The notes beneath the pieces are model-generated. The model ran no database searches. It was not told where the DNA came from and saw only the letters and a program-made list of their open reading frames with translations. DNA of 64,000 nucleotides from Clostridium massiliamazoniense (GTDB taxonomy: Bacteria > Bacillota > Clostridia > Clostridiales > Clostridiaceae): assembly GCF_001403635.1 (NCBI RefSeq), contig NZ_LN879467.1:1-64000 (forward strand), in the 5' to 3' direction. Position numbers and translations under genes: made by a program. Below are positions 55,477 through 64,000 of the stretch, piece by piece. How positions within the stretch are numbered: position 1 is the first letter of the stretch; each line of letters starts with the position of its first letter.

Positions 55477-56289
55477 ATGGCTATTGTATATGCAGCATTA
55501 AGTTTAGGAGTATTAGGGTTAATATTTGGTGTTTTACTTGGATTTGCATCAAAAAAGTTTGAAGTTAAAGTTGATGAAAGGATACCTAAATTAAGAGAAT
55601 ATCTTCCAGGAGCAAATTGTGGAGGATGTGGATATGCAGGATGTGATGCTTATGCTGAAGCAGTTGTAATGGATGGAGCAAAGGCAACTTTATGTTCAGT
55701 TGGTGGTGCAGATGTAGCAGAAAAAATAGGAGAAGTTTTAGGAGTATCATTAGAAGTAGGAGAAAAAATGACTGCTTTTGTAAAGTGTAATGGAACTTGT
55801 GATAAGGCAAAGGAAAACTTTGTTTATGAGGGAATTACAACTTGTTTAGAAGTAGCAGCTTTACAAAATAAAGGTGGTAAAGCTTGTACTTATGGATGTT
55901 TAGGATTAGCTAGTTGTGTTAAAGTATGTGAATTTGGTGCTATAAACATAATTGATGGAATAGCTAAGGTTGATAGAGATAAATGTACTAATTGTGGTGC
56001 ATGTATAAATATTTGTCCAAAAGGATTAATAGAATCTGTTCCAGTAATGAAAAAAGTTAGAGTAGCATGTAATTCAAAAGATAATGGAAAAGTTGTAAGA
56101 AGTAATTGTTCAGCAGGCTGTATAGGCTGTAAGATTTGTGAAAAAGCTTGTCCTAAGGGAGCTATAAGTGTAAATAACAATTTAGCAAAGGTTGATTATT
56201 CTCTTTGTGTAAATTGTAAGCTATGTACAAAAAAATGTCCAACTAAAGCAATAAGGGATATAACAGAAAAAGTAGAGATTAATAACTAA
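55477..56289 (+). CDS. rnfB: Rnf complex subunit RnfB (multi-cluster ferredoxin)
   Basis: 270 residues. An N-terminal membrane helix (about 3-24) is followed by the Fe-S domain LPGANCGGCGYAGCDAYAEAV (Cys48, 51, 56, with a later Cys). Then come a further Cys cluster (CTYGCLGLASCVKVC) and ferredoxin-like motifs CTNCGACINICP, CSAGCIGCKICEKACP and CVNCKLCTKKCP. RnfB receives electrons from ferredoxin. Last gene of the operon. Confidence 0.95.
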   Translation: MAIVYAALSLGVLGLIFGVLLGFASKKFEVKVDERIPKLREYLPGANCGGCGYAGCDAYAEAVVMDGAKATLCSVGGADVAEKIGEVLGVSLEVGEKMTAFVKCNGTCDKAKENFVYEGITTCLEVAALQNKGGKACTYGCLGLASCVKVCEFGAINIIDGIAKVDRDKCTNCGACINICPKGLIESVPVMKKVRVACNSKDNGKVVRSNCSAGCIGCKICEKACPKGAISVNNNLAKVDYSLCVNCKLCTKKCPTKAIRDITEKVEINN

Positions 56290-56297
56290 TAATTATT

Positions 56298-56362
56298 AAG
56301 CTTTATGTTTTAAGTATGTTTTGAGTGTAACTCAATAAAACTTAATTCATATGGCTTTTTTT
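56298..56362 (+). terminator. Probable terminator of the rnf operon
   Basis: AAGCTTTATGTTTTAAG pairs imperfectly with ACTTAATTCATATGGCTT and is followed by TTTTTT. Confidence 0.55.
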
Positions 56363-56522
56363 TGTAACAGTTAACAATAAATAAGCTTTTAAATGAAGAT
56401 AGTTTTAAGTATAATAAATTTATGGGAGTTATGTTAAATATGTTATATGGTCATTAATTATGCAATGAAAATTAAAATTTAAATTGTTAAAGATAATTAA
56501 AGTAATGACAAGGAGAACATAT

Positions 56523-56948
56523 ATGAGAAATAGGAATTTTTATTTTTTCCATAAAGAAAAGTTTTATATATACAGAGAGGATATAAGTGATGATAGGTCT
56601 ATAATAATAAAAATTGAAACTTTAGAAAAGTTTAAAAAAGCTAAATGTATTATTACAACTTCTGAAAAAATAGGAGCTATATCTGGAATTGAAACATTTT
56701 CTATGGGAGCAAGCGCTAAGATGTTTAAGTGGCAAATACTTGATGCTGTAGAAGATAATATAAAGGAGAAAAGCAATATTATAGGTGAAGAGGAAGGATG
56801 TATTGAAGATATTAAAACACTTATAAGAAGTAAAGTACCTAAGGAAAAATTAGAAGTAATAGATGATCTTATGGAAGTAATAGATGATAATGCTCATGAA
56901 ATGGAATTAATAGAAAAAAAGAAATTTTCATTATTCGGTAGAAAATAA
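56523..56948 (+). CDS. Hypothetical cytoplasmic protein
   Basis: About 141 residues, mixed strands first (RNFYFFHKEKFYIYRED, RSIIIKIETL) then helices; no signal or membrane span; no family recognised. An earlier in-frame start at 56484 lacks a ribosome site, while AAGGAGAAC precedes the ATG at 56523. The C-terminus is basic (KKKFSLFGRK). Terminator after the gene. Confidence 0.6.
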   Translation: MRNRNFYFFHKEKFYIYREDISDDRSIIIKIETLEKFKKAKCIITTSEKIGAISGIETFSMGASAKMFKWQILDAVEDNIKEKSNIIGEEEGCIEDIKTLIRSKVPKEKLEVIDDLMEVIDDNAHEMELIEKKKFSLFGRK

Positions 56949-56963
56949 TTTAATAGGTAAGAG

Positions 56964-57022
56964 TTAGGCTATATTAAGGATTACAGGAAAAAACTTGTGA
57001 AATTTAATGTAGCCTAATTTTA
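56964..57022 (+). terminator. Terminator
   Basis: TTAGGCTATATTA / TAATGTAGCCTAA enclosing about 30 nt, followed by TTTTAAGG. Confidence 0.75.
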
Positions 57023-57034
57023 AGGGGAGATATT

Positions 57035-57379
57035 ATGAATTTATGTGAATTTAATTATTCAAAGGTTTTAACAACATTACAACAATTAAAAGATGTTAAT
57101 TCAAAAATAAATAATACTTTAGACGAGCTAAATAGAATATTAGAGAGTGAAGAAGAGTTAAAATTTATAGGGGAAAGATTATACTATACCAATATAGATT
57201 TAAGAAAAAATATTATTAATATTTCCAATTTAGTAGAATCAACTAATAAATTTATTTTAGAGGAAAAAATTATATATACAAATTATGAAATAAATAAAAT
57301 AGAACAGATTAGTGAAGAAAAGGGTGATAATATTACAAGTTACGTTGAAGATGCTTTAGAGCTGTTGAAACTTATATAA
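57035..57379 (+). CDS. Hypothetical coiled-coil protein
   Basis: 114 residues, entirely helical with heptad-like spacing (VLTTLQQLKDVNSKINNTLDELNRILESEEELKFIGERL, then NIINISNLVESTNKF). Size and helical hairpin shape are like WXG-type secretion substrates, but no W-x-G turn is present, so this is not assigned. AGGGGAG ribosome site. About 80 bp before the pseudouridine synthase gene. Confidence 0.6.
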   Translation: MNLCEFNYSKVLTTLQQLKDVNSKINNTLDELNRILESEEELKFIGERLYYTNIDLRKNIINISNLVESTNKFILEEKIIYTNYEINKIEQISEEKGDNITSYVEDALELLKLI

Positions 57380-57457
57380 AAAGTAAGAGAAGTTGTAAAA
57401 TATAGTATACTATTTTAAAATATACTTATTGAAAAATGAAAGGAAGTACTAAAGTTA

Positions 57458-58141
57458 ATGAGAATAAATAAACTTTTTAGTAATTATGGAATCTGTTCTA
57501 GAAAAGAAACTAATAAGTTAATTGAAGAAGGAAGAATAACTGTAAATGGTGAGAAGTGTATAGCAGGGCAATGGGTAGAATTAAGTGATATTATATTATT
57601 AGATGGGAAGGAAATAGAAGAAAAAGAAAAAATATATATTGCTTTAAATAAACCAAGAGGGATAGTTTGTACAGCTTCAGAAATGAAAGATAATAATATA
57701 ATTCAATATTTAGGTTTAAATCAATATGTATTTCCTATTGGGAGGTTGGACAAGGATTCACAGGGATTGATTATACTTACTAATGATGGTGAATTAGCTA
57801 ATAAAGTACTAGAGGCTGAAAACAATCATGAAAAGGAATATATAGTTACTTTAGACAAGGAGTTCACAGATGATTTCATAGAAAATATGGAAAAGGGTGT
57901 TGAAATATTAGGGCGTATAACAAAGCCTTGTAAGTTAAAAAGAATAGATGAGAGAACATATTCCATAATATTAACACAGGGTTTAAATAGACAAATAAGA
58001 AGAATGAGTAAGGTTTTTGGATATAACGTTGTTAAATTAGAAAGAATTAGAATAATAAATATTATATTAGATGACCTTGAATATGGTAAGTGGAGATACA
58101 TATCAGAGGATGAGATTTCTAAGTTAATAGCTGAATTTTAG
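57458..58141 (+). CDS. RluF/RsuA-family RNA pseudouridine synthase
   Basis: 227 residues. S4 RNA-binding domain at 1-60 (RINKLFSNYGICSRKETNKLIEEGRITVNG), then the catalytic domain with the family Asp in GRLDKDSQGLIILTNDG (about 97-113) and ITQGLNRQIRRM-type C-terminal motif. RsuA/RluB/RluF enzymes isomerise single uridines in 16S or 23S rRNA; the site is not decided. Length and the short S4 linker fit RluF best. Ribosome site AAAGGAAG. The NUDIX gene starts 21 bp later. Confidence 0.9.
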   Translation: MRINKLFSNYGICSRKETNKLIEEGRITVNGEKCIAGQWVELSDIILLDGKEIEEKEKIYIALNKPRGIVCTASEMKDNNIIQYLGLNQYVFPIGRLDKDSQGLIILTNDGELANKVLEAENNHEKEYIVTLDKEFTDDFIENMEKGVEILGRITKPCKLKRIDERTYSIILTQGLNRQIRRMSKVFGYNVVKLERIRIINIILDDLEYGKWRYISEDEISKLIAEF

Positions 58142-58162
58142 AAAAAGAAAGGAAGATTATTG

Positions 58163-58681
58163 ATGGATTTTAAAGAAAGAACTATAAAAAAAGAATTACT
58201 ATGTAAGGATAATTTTTTAACATGGAATTTATTAGAGGTTGAACTTCCAGATGGCTCAAGAAGTAAGAGGAATTTAATAGAACATCCAGGAGCAGCAGCT
58301 ATATTACCAATTTTAGATGATGGAAAAATTCTTTTAGTAAAACAATATAGAAAAGCCATAGAAAGTGAAACATTAGAAATTCCAGCAGGAAAGTTAGATA
58401 AAGGAGAAGCACCAGAAATATGTGCAAAAAGGGAACTTGAAGAGGAAACTGGTTATAAGGCTAAAAATATTGAGTATTTAGGGAAAATAGCAACAGCACC
58501 AGGTTTTTGCAATGAAATTATACATTTATATAAGGCAACAGGATTAACAAAAGGCGAAAAACATACAGATGAGGATGAATTTACAGAGAATATTTTAGTG
58601 ACAATGGATGAATTAAAAAAGATGATTAAAGAGGGCGAAATAATAGACTGTAAAACTCTATCAATATTAGCTTATTTATAA
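58163..58681 (+). CDS. NUDIX hydrolase, ADP-ribose pyrophosphatase type
   Basis: About 172 residues. A complete NUDIX box, GKLDKGEAPEICAKRELEEETGYKA (about 75-99), lies after AAAILPILDDGKILLVKQYRKA and before ATAPGFCNEIIHLYKATGL, the arrangement of ADP-ribose pyrophosphatases (NudF family), which split ADP-ribose to AMP and ribose-5-phosphate. The ATG at 58163 is better placed than the adjacent TTG at 58160. It is probably co-transcribed with the pseudouridine synthase. Confidence 0.92.
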   Translation: MDFKERTIKKELLCKDNFLTWNLLEVELPDGSRSKRNLIEHPGAAAILPILDDGKILLVKQYRKAIESETLEIPAGKLDKGEAPEICAKRELEEETGYKAKNIEYLGKIATAPGFCNEIIHLYKATGLTKGEKHTDEDEFTENILVTMDELKKMIKEGEIIDCKTLSILAYL

Positions 58682-58724
58682 GCTATGACTTAATTCAAAT
58701 AAAATTTAAATTATTAAAATTAGA

Positions 58725-58773
58725 AAGCTTTATACTAGTTTTTTGGAAATTAGTATAAGGTTTTTTATTAATT
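58725..58773 (+). terminator. Terminator after the NUDIX gene
   Basis: CTTTATACTAGTTTT / AAATTAGTATAAGG, followed by TTTTTT. Confidence 0.8.
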
Positions 58774-58873
58774 GATTAAATCCTAGTAATATAGTATTAT
58801 TTATTTAGGATAAAAAATAGAATAATAATTATTATATAATAGTTTGTATAGATAATCATATGGAGGATAAGAT

Positions 58874-59707
58874 ATGTTAAATATAGGATGTCATTTATCA
58901 ACAACAAAGGGGTTTGAAAATATGGGGAAAGAGGCAATTTCTATAAATGGAAATACATTTCAATTTTTTACTCGTAATCCAAGAGGGGGCAAAGCAAAAG
59001 CTATAGTACAAAAAGATATAGATGCTTTAAAGGAATTAATGGAAAAAAATAATTTTGCAAAATTATTAGCACATGCACCATATACTTTAAATGCTTGTTC
59101 TGCTGATGAAAATACAAGAAACTTTGCTAAAGAGATGATGATGGATGATTTAGTAAGAATGGAGTATTTACCTAATAATTTATATAATTTTCATCCAGGA
59201 AGTCATGTTAAACAAGGAGTGGATGTTGGAATAGAATATATTGTTCAAATGCTTAATGAAGTAATTAAACCAGAACAAACAACAACAATTCTTTTAGAAA
59301 CTATGGCTGGAAAAGGAACAGAAGTAGGAAGAACTTTTGAAGAAATAGCAGAAATAATAAGTAAGGTAGAACTAAAAGATCATATGGGAGTATGTTTAGA
59401 TACTTGTCATGTTTATGATGCTGGTTATGATATAGTTAATGATTTAGATGGTGTATTAGAAGAGTTTGATAGAGTAATAGGTTTAGAGAGATTAAAGGCT
59501 ATACATTTAAATGACAGCAAAAATCCTTATAAAAGTCATAAGGATAGACATGAGAAGATTGGAGAAGGTTATATAGGAATAGAAGCTATAACTAGAATAA
59601 TAAATCATCCTAAGTTAAAAGGAATTCCATTTTTCTTAGAAACACCAAATGAACTTGATGGATATGCTAAAGAAATTGAGTTATTAAAAAGTTTATCTGA
59701 TAGCTAG
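58874..59707 (+). CDS. nfo: Endonuclease IV (AP endonuclease)
   Basis: 277 residues, TIM-barrel with a trinuclear zinc site. Motifs: [10 protein letters not shown] (first His), [28 protein letters not shown] (His), [13 protein letters not shown] (Glu), [15 protein letters not shown] (Asp, His), [25 protein letters not shown] and FFLETPNE. It cuts DNA 5' to abasic sites. Ribosome site TGGAGGAT. The last codons and stop (TTA TCT GAT AGC TAG) are the terminal sequence of an R2 repeat, so the C-terminal SLSDS is repeat-derived. Confidence 0.96.
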   Translation: MLNIGCHLSTTKGFENMGKEAISINGNTFQFFTRNPRGGKAKAIVQKDIDALKELMEKNNFAKLLAHAPYTLNACSADENTRNFAKEMMMDDLVRMEYLPNNLYNFHPGSHVKQGVDVGIEYIVQMLNEVIKPEQTTTILLETMAGKGTEVGRTFEEIAEIISKVELKDHMGVCLDTCHVYDAGYDIVNDLDGVLEEFDRVIGLERLKAIHLNDSKNPYKSHKDRHEKIGEGYIGIEAITRIINHPKLKGIPFFLETPNELDGYAKEIELLKSLSDS

Positions 59708-59835
59708 AGGCTGTAATACTCCTATCTTTTATAGGAAACTCGACTCGCATTGCTCGCTGAGTAAGTTCCTATAACTAAATCAAGATTTAGATAGTCACTT
59801 AAGTAGGAGATAAACAGCCTCACGCTTCTAGATAA
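59693..59835. repeat. R2 repeat, longest copy
   Basis: A 143-bp imperfect palindrome. The ends are TTATCTGATAGCTAGAGG and, inverted, TTATCTAGAAGCGTGAGG. The next arms are CTGTAATACTCCTATC and its partner GTAGGAGATAAACAG. The centre is a hairpin TATAGGAAACTCGACTCGC / GCTCGCTGAGTAAGTTCCTATA. The local GC content is above its surroundings. Shorter relatives lie at 11874-11948, 35801-35865 and 41664-41698, with an end fragment at 33865. No coding capacity. Confidence 0.8.
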
Positions 59836-60163
59836 CTACAACTAAGCATTCAGATGGAGTCAAAACTCCACCTGAATTAAGTCTACGTTTATATAATGAA
59901 TAATTTTTATTAATATAGTGAATTATACTGATGATTAAAGAAAGTCTAGATGAGACATTTTTTAATTATCAGTTTTTTTATTATAAACCTATCAATAGCT
60001 ATAAAATTTAGCATAATAAGAAGGAGAAACAATGAATATTAAACATCAAAATAGAGATACTAAGTAGAGAGTTTATTTAGTGATGAATTTATAAAAGATA
60101 AGTTTTTACTATAGTAATTATATTTTATATTTTCATAACTAAATTTAAAGGAGGTATTTTTAT
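59836..60163. other. Intergenic region after the R2 repeat
   Basis: Contains a small hairpin GGTGGAGTTTTGACTCC-like (CAGATGGAGTC / AACTCCACCTG near 59851-59875) and an 11-codon frame at 60032-60067 that has a good AAGGAGAAAC site. Further in-frame fragments (ESLFSDEFIKDKFLL) follow, which looks like a decayed small gene. Confidence 0.4.
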
Positions 60164-60511
60164 TTGAAAAATGATATTTTAGAAGTAATTCAATTAAGTA
60201 AAGATGAATATTTAGAAGTGAAATCTAAAACTAATAACTTTTTCAATATTACAGGTGAAAAATATGTTTTAAATGAAATTAATGCAAAAACAGAGGATTT
60301 TTTATTCAATGTTAAATTTTTGAAATTAAATACAGTGCCAATTATAGTAGGAACTGATAGTAAAGGAAGAGTAGATTATGCATCAATTGATGGGAAATAC
60401 CTTGATACTATAACTGAAGAAAAAGCTACAGAGGCTAAAGAAGTTTTTATGTTAGCCAAAAATAAAATTCAAGAATTCACAGAGTTTGCTGTAAAAAATA
60501 ACATTAAATAA
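60164..60511 (+). CDS. Hypothetical cytoplasmic protein
   Basis: 115 residues, no signal or membrane span. Strand-rich centre (DFLFNVKFLKLNTVPIIVGTDSKGRVDYASIDGKYLDTI) and a C-terminal helix. No family recognised. The start is TTG, 9 nt after a perfect AAAGGAGG; no nearby ATG fits. The cupin gene follows after 28 bp, so the two are likely an operon. Confidence 0.65.
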   Translation: MKNDILEVIQLSKDEYLEVKSKTNNFFNITGEKYVLNEINAKTEDFLFNVKFLKLNTVPIIVGTDSKGRVDYASIDGKYLDTITEEKATEAKEVFMLAKNKIQEFTEFAVKNNIK

Positions 60512-60539
60512 AGTAAGACAAAACAAAGGAGAAATTGAA

Positions 60540-60884
60540 ATGAATGAAATAATAAAAAATTTATTTGATGAAAATTTAGTAAATTACAATGAAGATATTG
60601 TTCCAAAAATATCAGTTTTTACAGGAGAAGACATAACATCTGATGTATATTATTTTAAAGAAAATCAAGTTTTAAAAACTCATAGACATCCTCATGGAGA
60701 GCAAGTATTTATATTTTTAAAAGGCGAAGGTAAAATGACTGTTGGAGATGTGGAAAAAGAAGTAAAAGAAGGTTCTACAGTTATGGTTAAAGCCGGAGAG
60801 TGGCATGAAATAGTAAATGGAGGCTCAGGAAATATGGTAGCAGTACAAGTTACTAAAGTAAATGCTGGGGCTGAGTATAAATAA
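60540..60884 (+). CDS. Cupin-domain protein
   Basis: 114 residues forming a single small beta-barrel. The metal motifs are THRHPHGEQVFIFLKGEGKMTVG (His residues and Glu, about 47-69) and PGEWHE-like AGEWHEIVNG (His). The second half retains its His, so metal binding is likely. Such proteins may be enzymes, isomerases or sensors; no substrate is evident. AAAGGAGAAATTGAA upstream. Second gene of a pair with the hypothetical protein before it. Confidence 0.88.
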   Translation: MNEIIKNLFDENLVNYNEDIVPKISVFTGEDITSDVYYFKENQVLKTHRHPHGEQVFIFLKGEGKMTVGDVEKEVKEGSTVMVKAGEWHEIVNGGSGNMVAVQVTKVNAGAEYK

Positions 60885-60888
60885 TTAA

Positions 60889-60943
60889 TAATATGGTTGT
60901 ATTAGATAATATTTTATTAAATCTAATATGACCATTTTTTATA
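60889..60943 (+). terminator. Terminator after the cupin gene
   Basis: AATATGGTTGTATTAGA / TCTAATATGACCATTTT, then TTTT. Confidence 0.8.
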
Positions 60944-61159
60944 ATTATTAATGAATTTAAGCTTAGGTGAGTATATAAAAGAAAAATGTTAAATTTTGAA
61001 TTATATATGAGTAAATTAATAAACTTTAAAATTGATTTTGATGAAGTAATAGACTATAATAAAATAGTTGATTTTATACAACTATTTTACTAATAAGAAA
61101 TACATATTATTTTATGAAAAATAAGATTATATTCTTATATATAAAGAAAGGACAAGCTA

Positions 61160-62602
61160 ATGAATACAAAAGAAGAAATTTTTAAAAGAAGATGGTTAAT
61201 TCTATTTAGTGTAGTATTAGTTACATTTATGTGTTGTCTTGATGCAAGCATAGTCAATGTAGCATTACCAGTTATATCTAAAGATTTAAATGTTTCAATG
61301 TCAAGTGTACAATGGACTGTTACAACATATCTTTTAGTTATATCTGGATTGATTTTAACCTTTGGTAGATTAGGTGACTTAAAGGGAAAAACAAAAGTTT
61401 TTAGAACAGGCATTATAATTTTTACATTAGGATCATTACTTTGCGGATTATCACATAATATAGTATTTTTAATAATCTCAAGAGCTATTCAAGGATTAGG
61501 AGCAGCATGTACTATGTCTGCAAGCCAGGGAATAATAACATCTATCTTTGAAGGTAATGAAAGAGGTAAGGCACTTGGAATATCTGGTTTAGTAGTTGCT
61601 TTAGGAACTATGATTGGACCAGCTTTAGGTGGAATAATATCTCAATTTGCTTGGGAATATATATTTCTTATAAATATTCCAATTGGTATTGTTGCTATAA
61701 TATTAGCATATAAAGTACTTCCTTCTGTTGAAGTAAGACATAATAAGGATGAAAAACTAGATTTCATTGGAGCAGCTTTATTTTTAATAACTGTAGTCGC
61801 TTTAATATTATCTATTACTGAAGGTAGTATTTATGGTTATGGTAATGAAAAAATTGTTATAGGTTATATAATTTCATTAATTGTATTTATATTATTTGTA
61901 ATAAGTCAAAGAAAAATTAAATCACCTATGTTAGATTTTTCTATATTCAAAAATCATAGATTTTCTAAAGGAGTAACAACATCATTCTTAGTATTTACCG
62001 CAATAAGTGCTTATACAATATTATTACCATTCTACTATGAAGAAGTTAGAGGTATATCTCCAGGGGTGAGTGGATTACTTATGATGGTATTCCCTATAAT
62101 GATTTCAATAGTAGCACCTTTAAGTGGAAATTTAGCAGAATTTATTAGAAGAGATAAATTACCTGTTATAGGGCTATTATTATGTGCTATAGGATTCTTT
62201 TTATTAAGCACTATTTCAGTACATACTCATATATATTTAATACTTATTTATTTAGCAATAGCAGGAGTTGGAAATGGTTTAACACAAGCACCAATGAATA
62301 CAATTGTTATGTCATCAGTTAAACCAAATAAATTAGGTATTGCAGGAAGTGTTAATGGATTAGTTAGAAACTTAGGTATGATATGTGGTATAACATTTGG
62401 AACATCTCTTCTATATGAATTGATGAGTCATAAATTAGGCTATACAGTAAAAGGATTTATTCCAGGAAAAGGAGCTGTATTCGTAAGTTCAATGAATATT
62501 GTAAATTTCTTATCAGCAATACTTTGTGTTATAGCTATGTGTACAGCTATAAGTATTATGCTTAAAATAAATAAAGAGAAAAAAGCAGAAGTAAGTAAAT
62601 AA
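61160..62602 (+). CDS. MFS efflux transporter, DHA2 (EmrB/QacA) family
   Basis: 480 residues with 14 predicted spans. The signature after span 1 is LDASIVNVALPVISKDL (about 27-43), with WTVTTYLLVISGLILTFGRLGDLKGKTKVF (motif A) and GLVVALGTMIGPALGGIISQFAWEYIFLINIPIG (motif C, antiporter mark, about 144-177). These drug:H+ antiporters export hydrophobic or cationic compounds. The closest functional guess is multidrug efflux; substrate unknown. Ribosome site AAAGGAC. Single gene with a strong terminator. Confidence 0.93.
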   Translation: MNTKEEIFKRRWLILFSVVLVTFMCCLDASIVNVALPVISKDLNVSMSSVQWTVTTYLLVISGLILTFGRLGDLKGKTKVFRTGIIIFTLGSLLCGLSHNIVFLIISRAIQGLGAACTMSASQGIITSIFEGNERGKALGISGLVVALGTMIGPALGGIISQFAWEYIFLINIPIGIVAIILAYKVLPSVEVRHNKDEKLDFIGAALFLITVVALILSITEGSIYGYGNEKIVIGYIISLIVFILFVISQRKIKSPMLDFSIFKNHRFSKGVTTSFLVFTAISAYTILLPFYYEEVRGISPGVSGLLMMVFPIMISIVAPLSGNLAEFIRRDKLPVIGLLLCAIGFFLLSTISVHTHIYLILIYLAIAGVGNGLTQAPMNTIVMSSVKPNKLGIAGSVNGLVRNLGMICGITFGTSLLYELMSHKLGYTVKGFIPGKGAVFVSSMNIVNFLSAILCVIAMCTAISIMLKINKEKKAEVSK

Positions 62603-62611
62603 ATTTATTTA

Positions 62612-62664
62612 TTTATAAGTTATGTCATTTAATAATGTTGAATTAAGTGACATAACTTTTTTTT
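62612..62664 (+). terminator. Terminator after the DHA2 transporter
   Basis: AAGTTATGTCATTTAA / TTAAGTGACATAACTT followed by TTTTTT. Confidence 0.9.
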
Positions 62665-62831
62665 ATGTAAATAATTTAAAAAATATCTTATGATTGTATA
62701 AATTGATAAAAGAGCTATAATACCATTTTAGAAGAAATATGTTAATATTTTCTTATGGCGATATTGTTTAACTATGTTAAAAAATGAGAGGTGAGTGGGA
62801 TTAATATATATAAATATTTAGGAGGACAAAA

Positions 62832-64000
62832 ATGAAAAGTAAACTTTCGAAAATGTATGAAATGTTAAATGAAATAAAACTTAGAATAGTCTTTCAAAGT
62901 ATTTTAATAGGTATTGCAGCAGGAGTTCTTATATCAATATATAGGGTGGTGTTAGATCATGTAATGAAGCATACCTATGAAATATATAGGTTTTTAGGGG
63001 AAAATAAATTTTATATAATTTTTGGAATATTAGTTTTAATGCTAATGAGTTACATTGTAGGTAGTTTTGTAAAAGATGAATCAATGATAAGTGGTAGTGG
63101 AATTCCTCAAATAGAAGGTATACTTACAGGGCATTTTAAGGAACCATCACCAGTAAAGGTTTTAATTTATAAGTTTGTTGGTGGTGTTATAGCCATAGGA
63201 TCTGGATTGTCATTAGGAATAGAAGGACCATCAATTCAACTCGGAGCTACAGTAGCAGATTTATATGGTGGAATAACAAAAAGGTTAAAGATAGAAAAAA
63301 GATTTTTAATTTCAAGTGGTGCCGGTGCAGGTCTTGCAGCAGCTTTTAATGCTCCATTTGCTGGAGTAATGTTTGTTTTGGAGGAAGTACATAAAAAATT
63401 TACTCCTATTTTATTTGTTTCTGCAATAGCTGCATCTGTATCATCAGATATGGTAACTTGGGCATTTTTTGGACAACAACCAATATTATTTGGACGTATA
63501 TTAAAACCTATGCCTGCAAGGGATTATCCATATCTTATAGTTTTAGGAATTATAATGGGGTTTGCAGGAGTTATATACAATATAACATTAGTTAAAACAA
63601 TGGGACTATATAGTAAACTAAAAATATCAGTAAAATATAGAATGATGATACCTTTTGTTTGTGCTATGTTCTTTGGAATATGTTTTCCCCAAGTTTTAGG
63701 GGGAGGATGTTCTTTAATAAATAGCATATTAGTTACAGGAATGGCATTAAAAATTGCTATAGTTCTTTTAATAGCTAAGTTTGCATTTTCAATGATTAGT
63801 TTCTGTTCATCTACACCAGGAGGAATATTATTTCCTTTATTAACTTTAGGCTCATTAATAGGTGTTATTTTTGGAAATATATCAATAAGATATTGTGGGG
63901 TAGACCCTGTTTATATGATTAATTTTGTTTTATTTGCTATGGCAGCAATGTTTGCATCAATAGTAAGAGCTCCAATTACAGGATTAATTTTAGTTTGTGA
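62832..64000 (+). CDS. ClC-family chloride channel/transporter (3' end beyond window)
   Basis: At least 389 residues, open to the window end. Selectivity and gating motifs: GSGIPQIEG (about 93-101), LGIEGPSIQLGA (about 134-145, with the gating Glu kept in G-I-E-G-P where many have G-R-E-G-P or G-K-E-G-P), and AAAFNAPFAGVMFVLEE. Such proteins conduct Cl- or exchange it for H+. Later helices (FSMISFCSSTPGGILFPLLTLGSLIG) are also typical. Ribosome site TAGGAGGAC. C-terminus and any CBS domains cannot be seen. Confidence 0.93.
   Translation, partial: MKSKLSKMYEMLNEIKLRIVFQSILIGIAAGVLISIYRVVLDHVMKHTYEIYRFLGENKFYIIFGILVLMLMSYIVGSFVKDESMISGSGIPQIEGILTGHFKEPSPVKVLIYKFVGGVIAIGSGLSLGIEGPSIQLGATVADLYGGITKRLKIEKRFLISSGAGAGLAAAFNAPFAGVMFVLEEVHKKFTPILFVSAIAASVSSDMVTWAFFGQQPILFGRILKPMPARDYPYLIVLGIIMGFAGVIYNITLVKTMGLYSKLKISVKYRMMIPFVCAMFFGICFPQVLGGGCSLINSILVTGMALKIAIVLLIAKFAFSMISFCSSTPGGILFPLLTLGSLIGVIFGNISIRYCGVDPVYMINFVLFAMAAMFASIVRAPITGLILVC

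Noticed and set aside
55586-56180. Minus-strand frames opposite rnfB with Leu/His-rich translations
   Set aside because: They are antisense shadows of Gly- and Cys-rich codons in rnfB.
57035-57379. WXG100-like secretion substrate
   Set aside because: Helical hairpin size fits, but no W-x-G turn or secretion signal and no type VII genes nearby.
60032-60067. 11-codon frame with a perfect AAGGAG site before the TTG-started gene
   Set aside because: Probably the start of a decayed gene; a leader-peptide role has no supporting hairpin or codon pattern.

Overview
The window is very AT-rich, uses AGGAGG-type ribosome binding sites and looks like a chromosomal segment of a low-GC anaerobic Firmicute. 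The combination of a six-gene Rnf complex, anaerobic glycerol-3-phosphate oxidation, GlpP antitermination, an S-box-controlled metNIQ operon, a PTS fructose operon and many small secreted proteins points to Clostridium, most likely C. perfringens or a close relative. The species is inferred from style and gene content; it was not tested. No rRNA, tRNA, CRISPR array, transposase or prophage was found.

Layout. 1-2.3 kb: a 5'-truncated rhodanese, a long palindromic repeat and an MFS transporter. 2.9-5.8 kb: promoter, SAM riboswitch and metNIQ methionine importer. 6-12 kb: aldo/keto reductase, DMT transporter, a DnaQ-type exonuclease with a BRCT domain, and a MATE pump. 12-15.7 kb: fruRKA on the minus strand, with fruA frameshifted and a 10-bp-phased operator upstream. 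16.6-18.5 kb: truA and two tandem paralogues of unknown function. 18.6-27.7 kb: two glycerol units, glpF-glpP-glpK and the glpA-like/oxidoreductase/DUF1667 triad, each with a first-gene leader terminator of the GlpP type, separated by a secreted-type transglutaminase and a decayed YARHG gene. 27.9-43.5 kb: mostly single genes: phosphoesterase, SEC-C protein, a secreted phytase-like tyrosine phosphatase, a zinc-site-less amidase, cardiolipin synthase, a frameshifted hydroxy-acid oxidase, DegV, an AlaX editing protein and a secreted Amidase_6 protein. 43.7-50.8 kb: a large TPR protein, DedA, a truncated YyaL-like frame and small unknowns. 50.9-56.3 kb: ferredoxin and rnfCDGEAB. 56.5-64 kb: small unknowns, pseudouridine synthase, NUDIX, endonuclease IV, cupin, a DHA2 efflux pump and a ClC channel cut by the window end.

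How the parts connect. GlpF imports glycerol, GlpK phosphorylates it, glycerol-3-phosphate activates GlpP, and GlpP should open the leader terminators of both glp units. The second unit then oxidises glycerol-3-phosphate anaerobically. Ferredoxin and Rnf couple low-potential electrons to ion pumping.

The most unusual material is non-coding or broken. (i) A ~194-bp hairpin element (R1) sits between two recurring terminators and seems to be absent at a third, otherwise similar terminator pair. (ii) A second terminal-inverted-repeat family (R2) has one copy that supplies the stop codon of nfo. (iii) Three genes are broken by single-base differences in homopolymer runs. (iv) Several proteins of known fold have lost catalytic residues or whole domains: the amidase, the YyaL remnant and RnfC.
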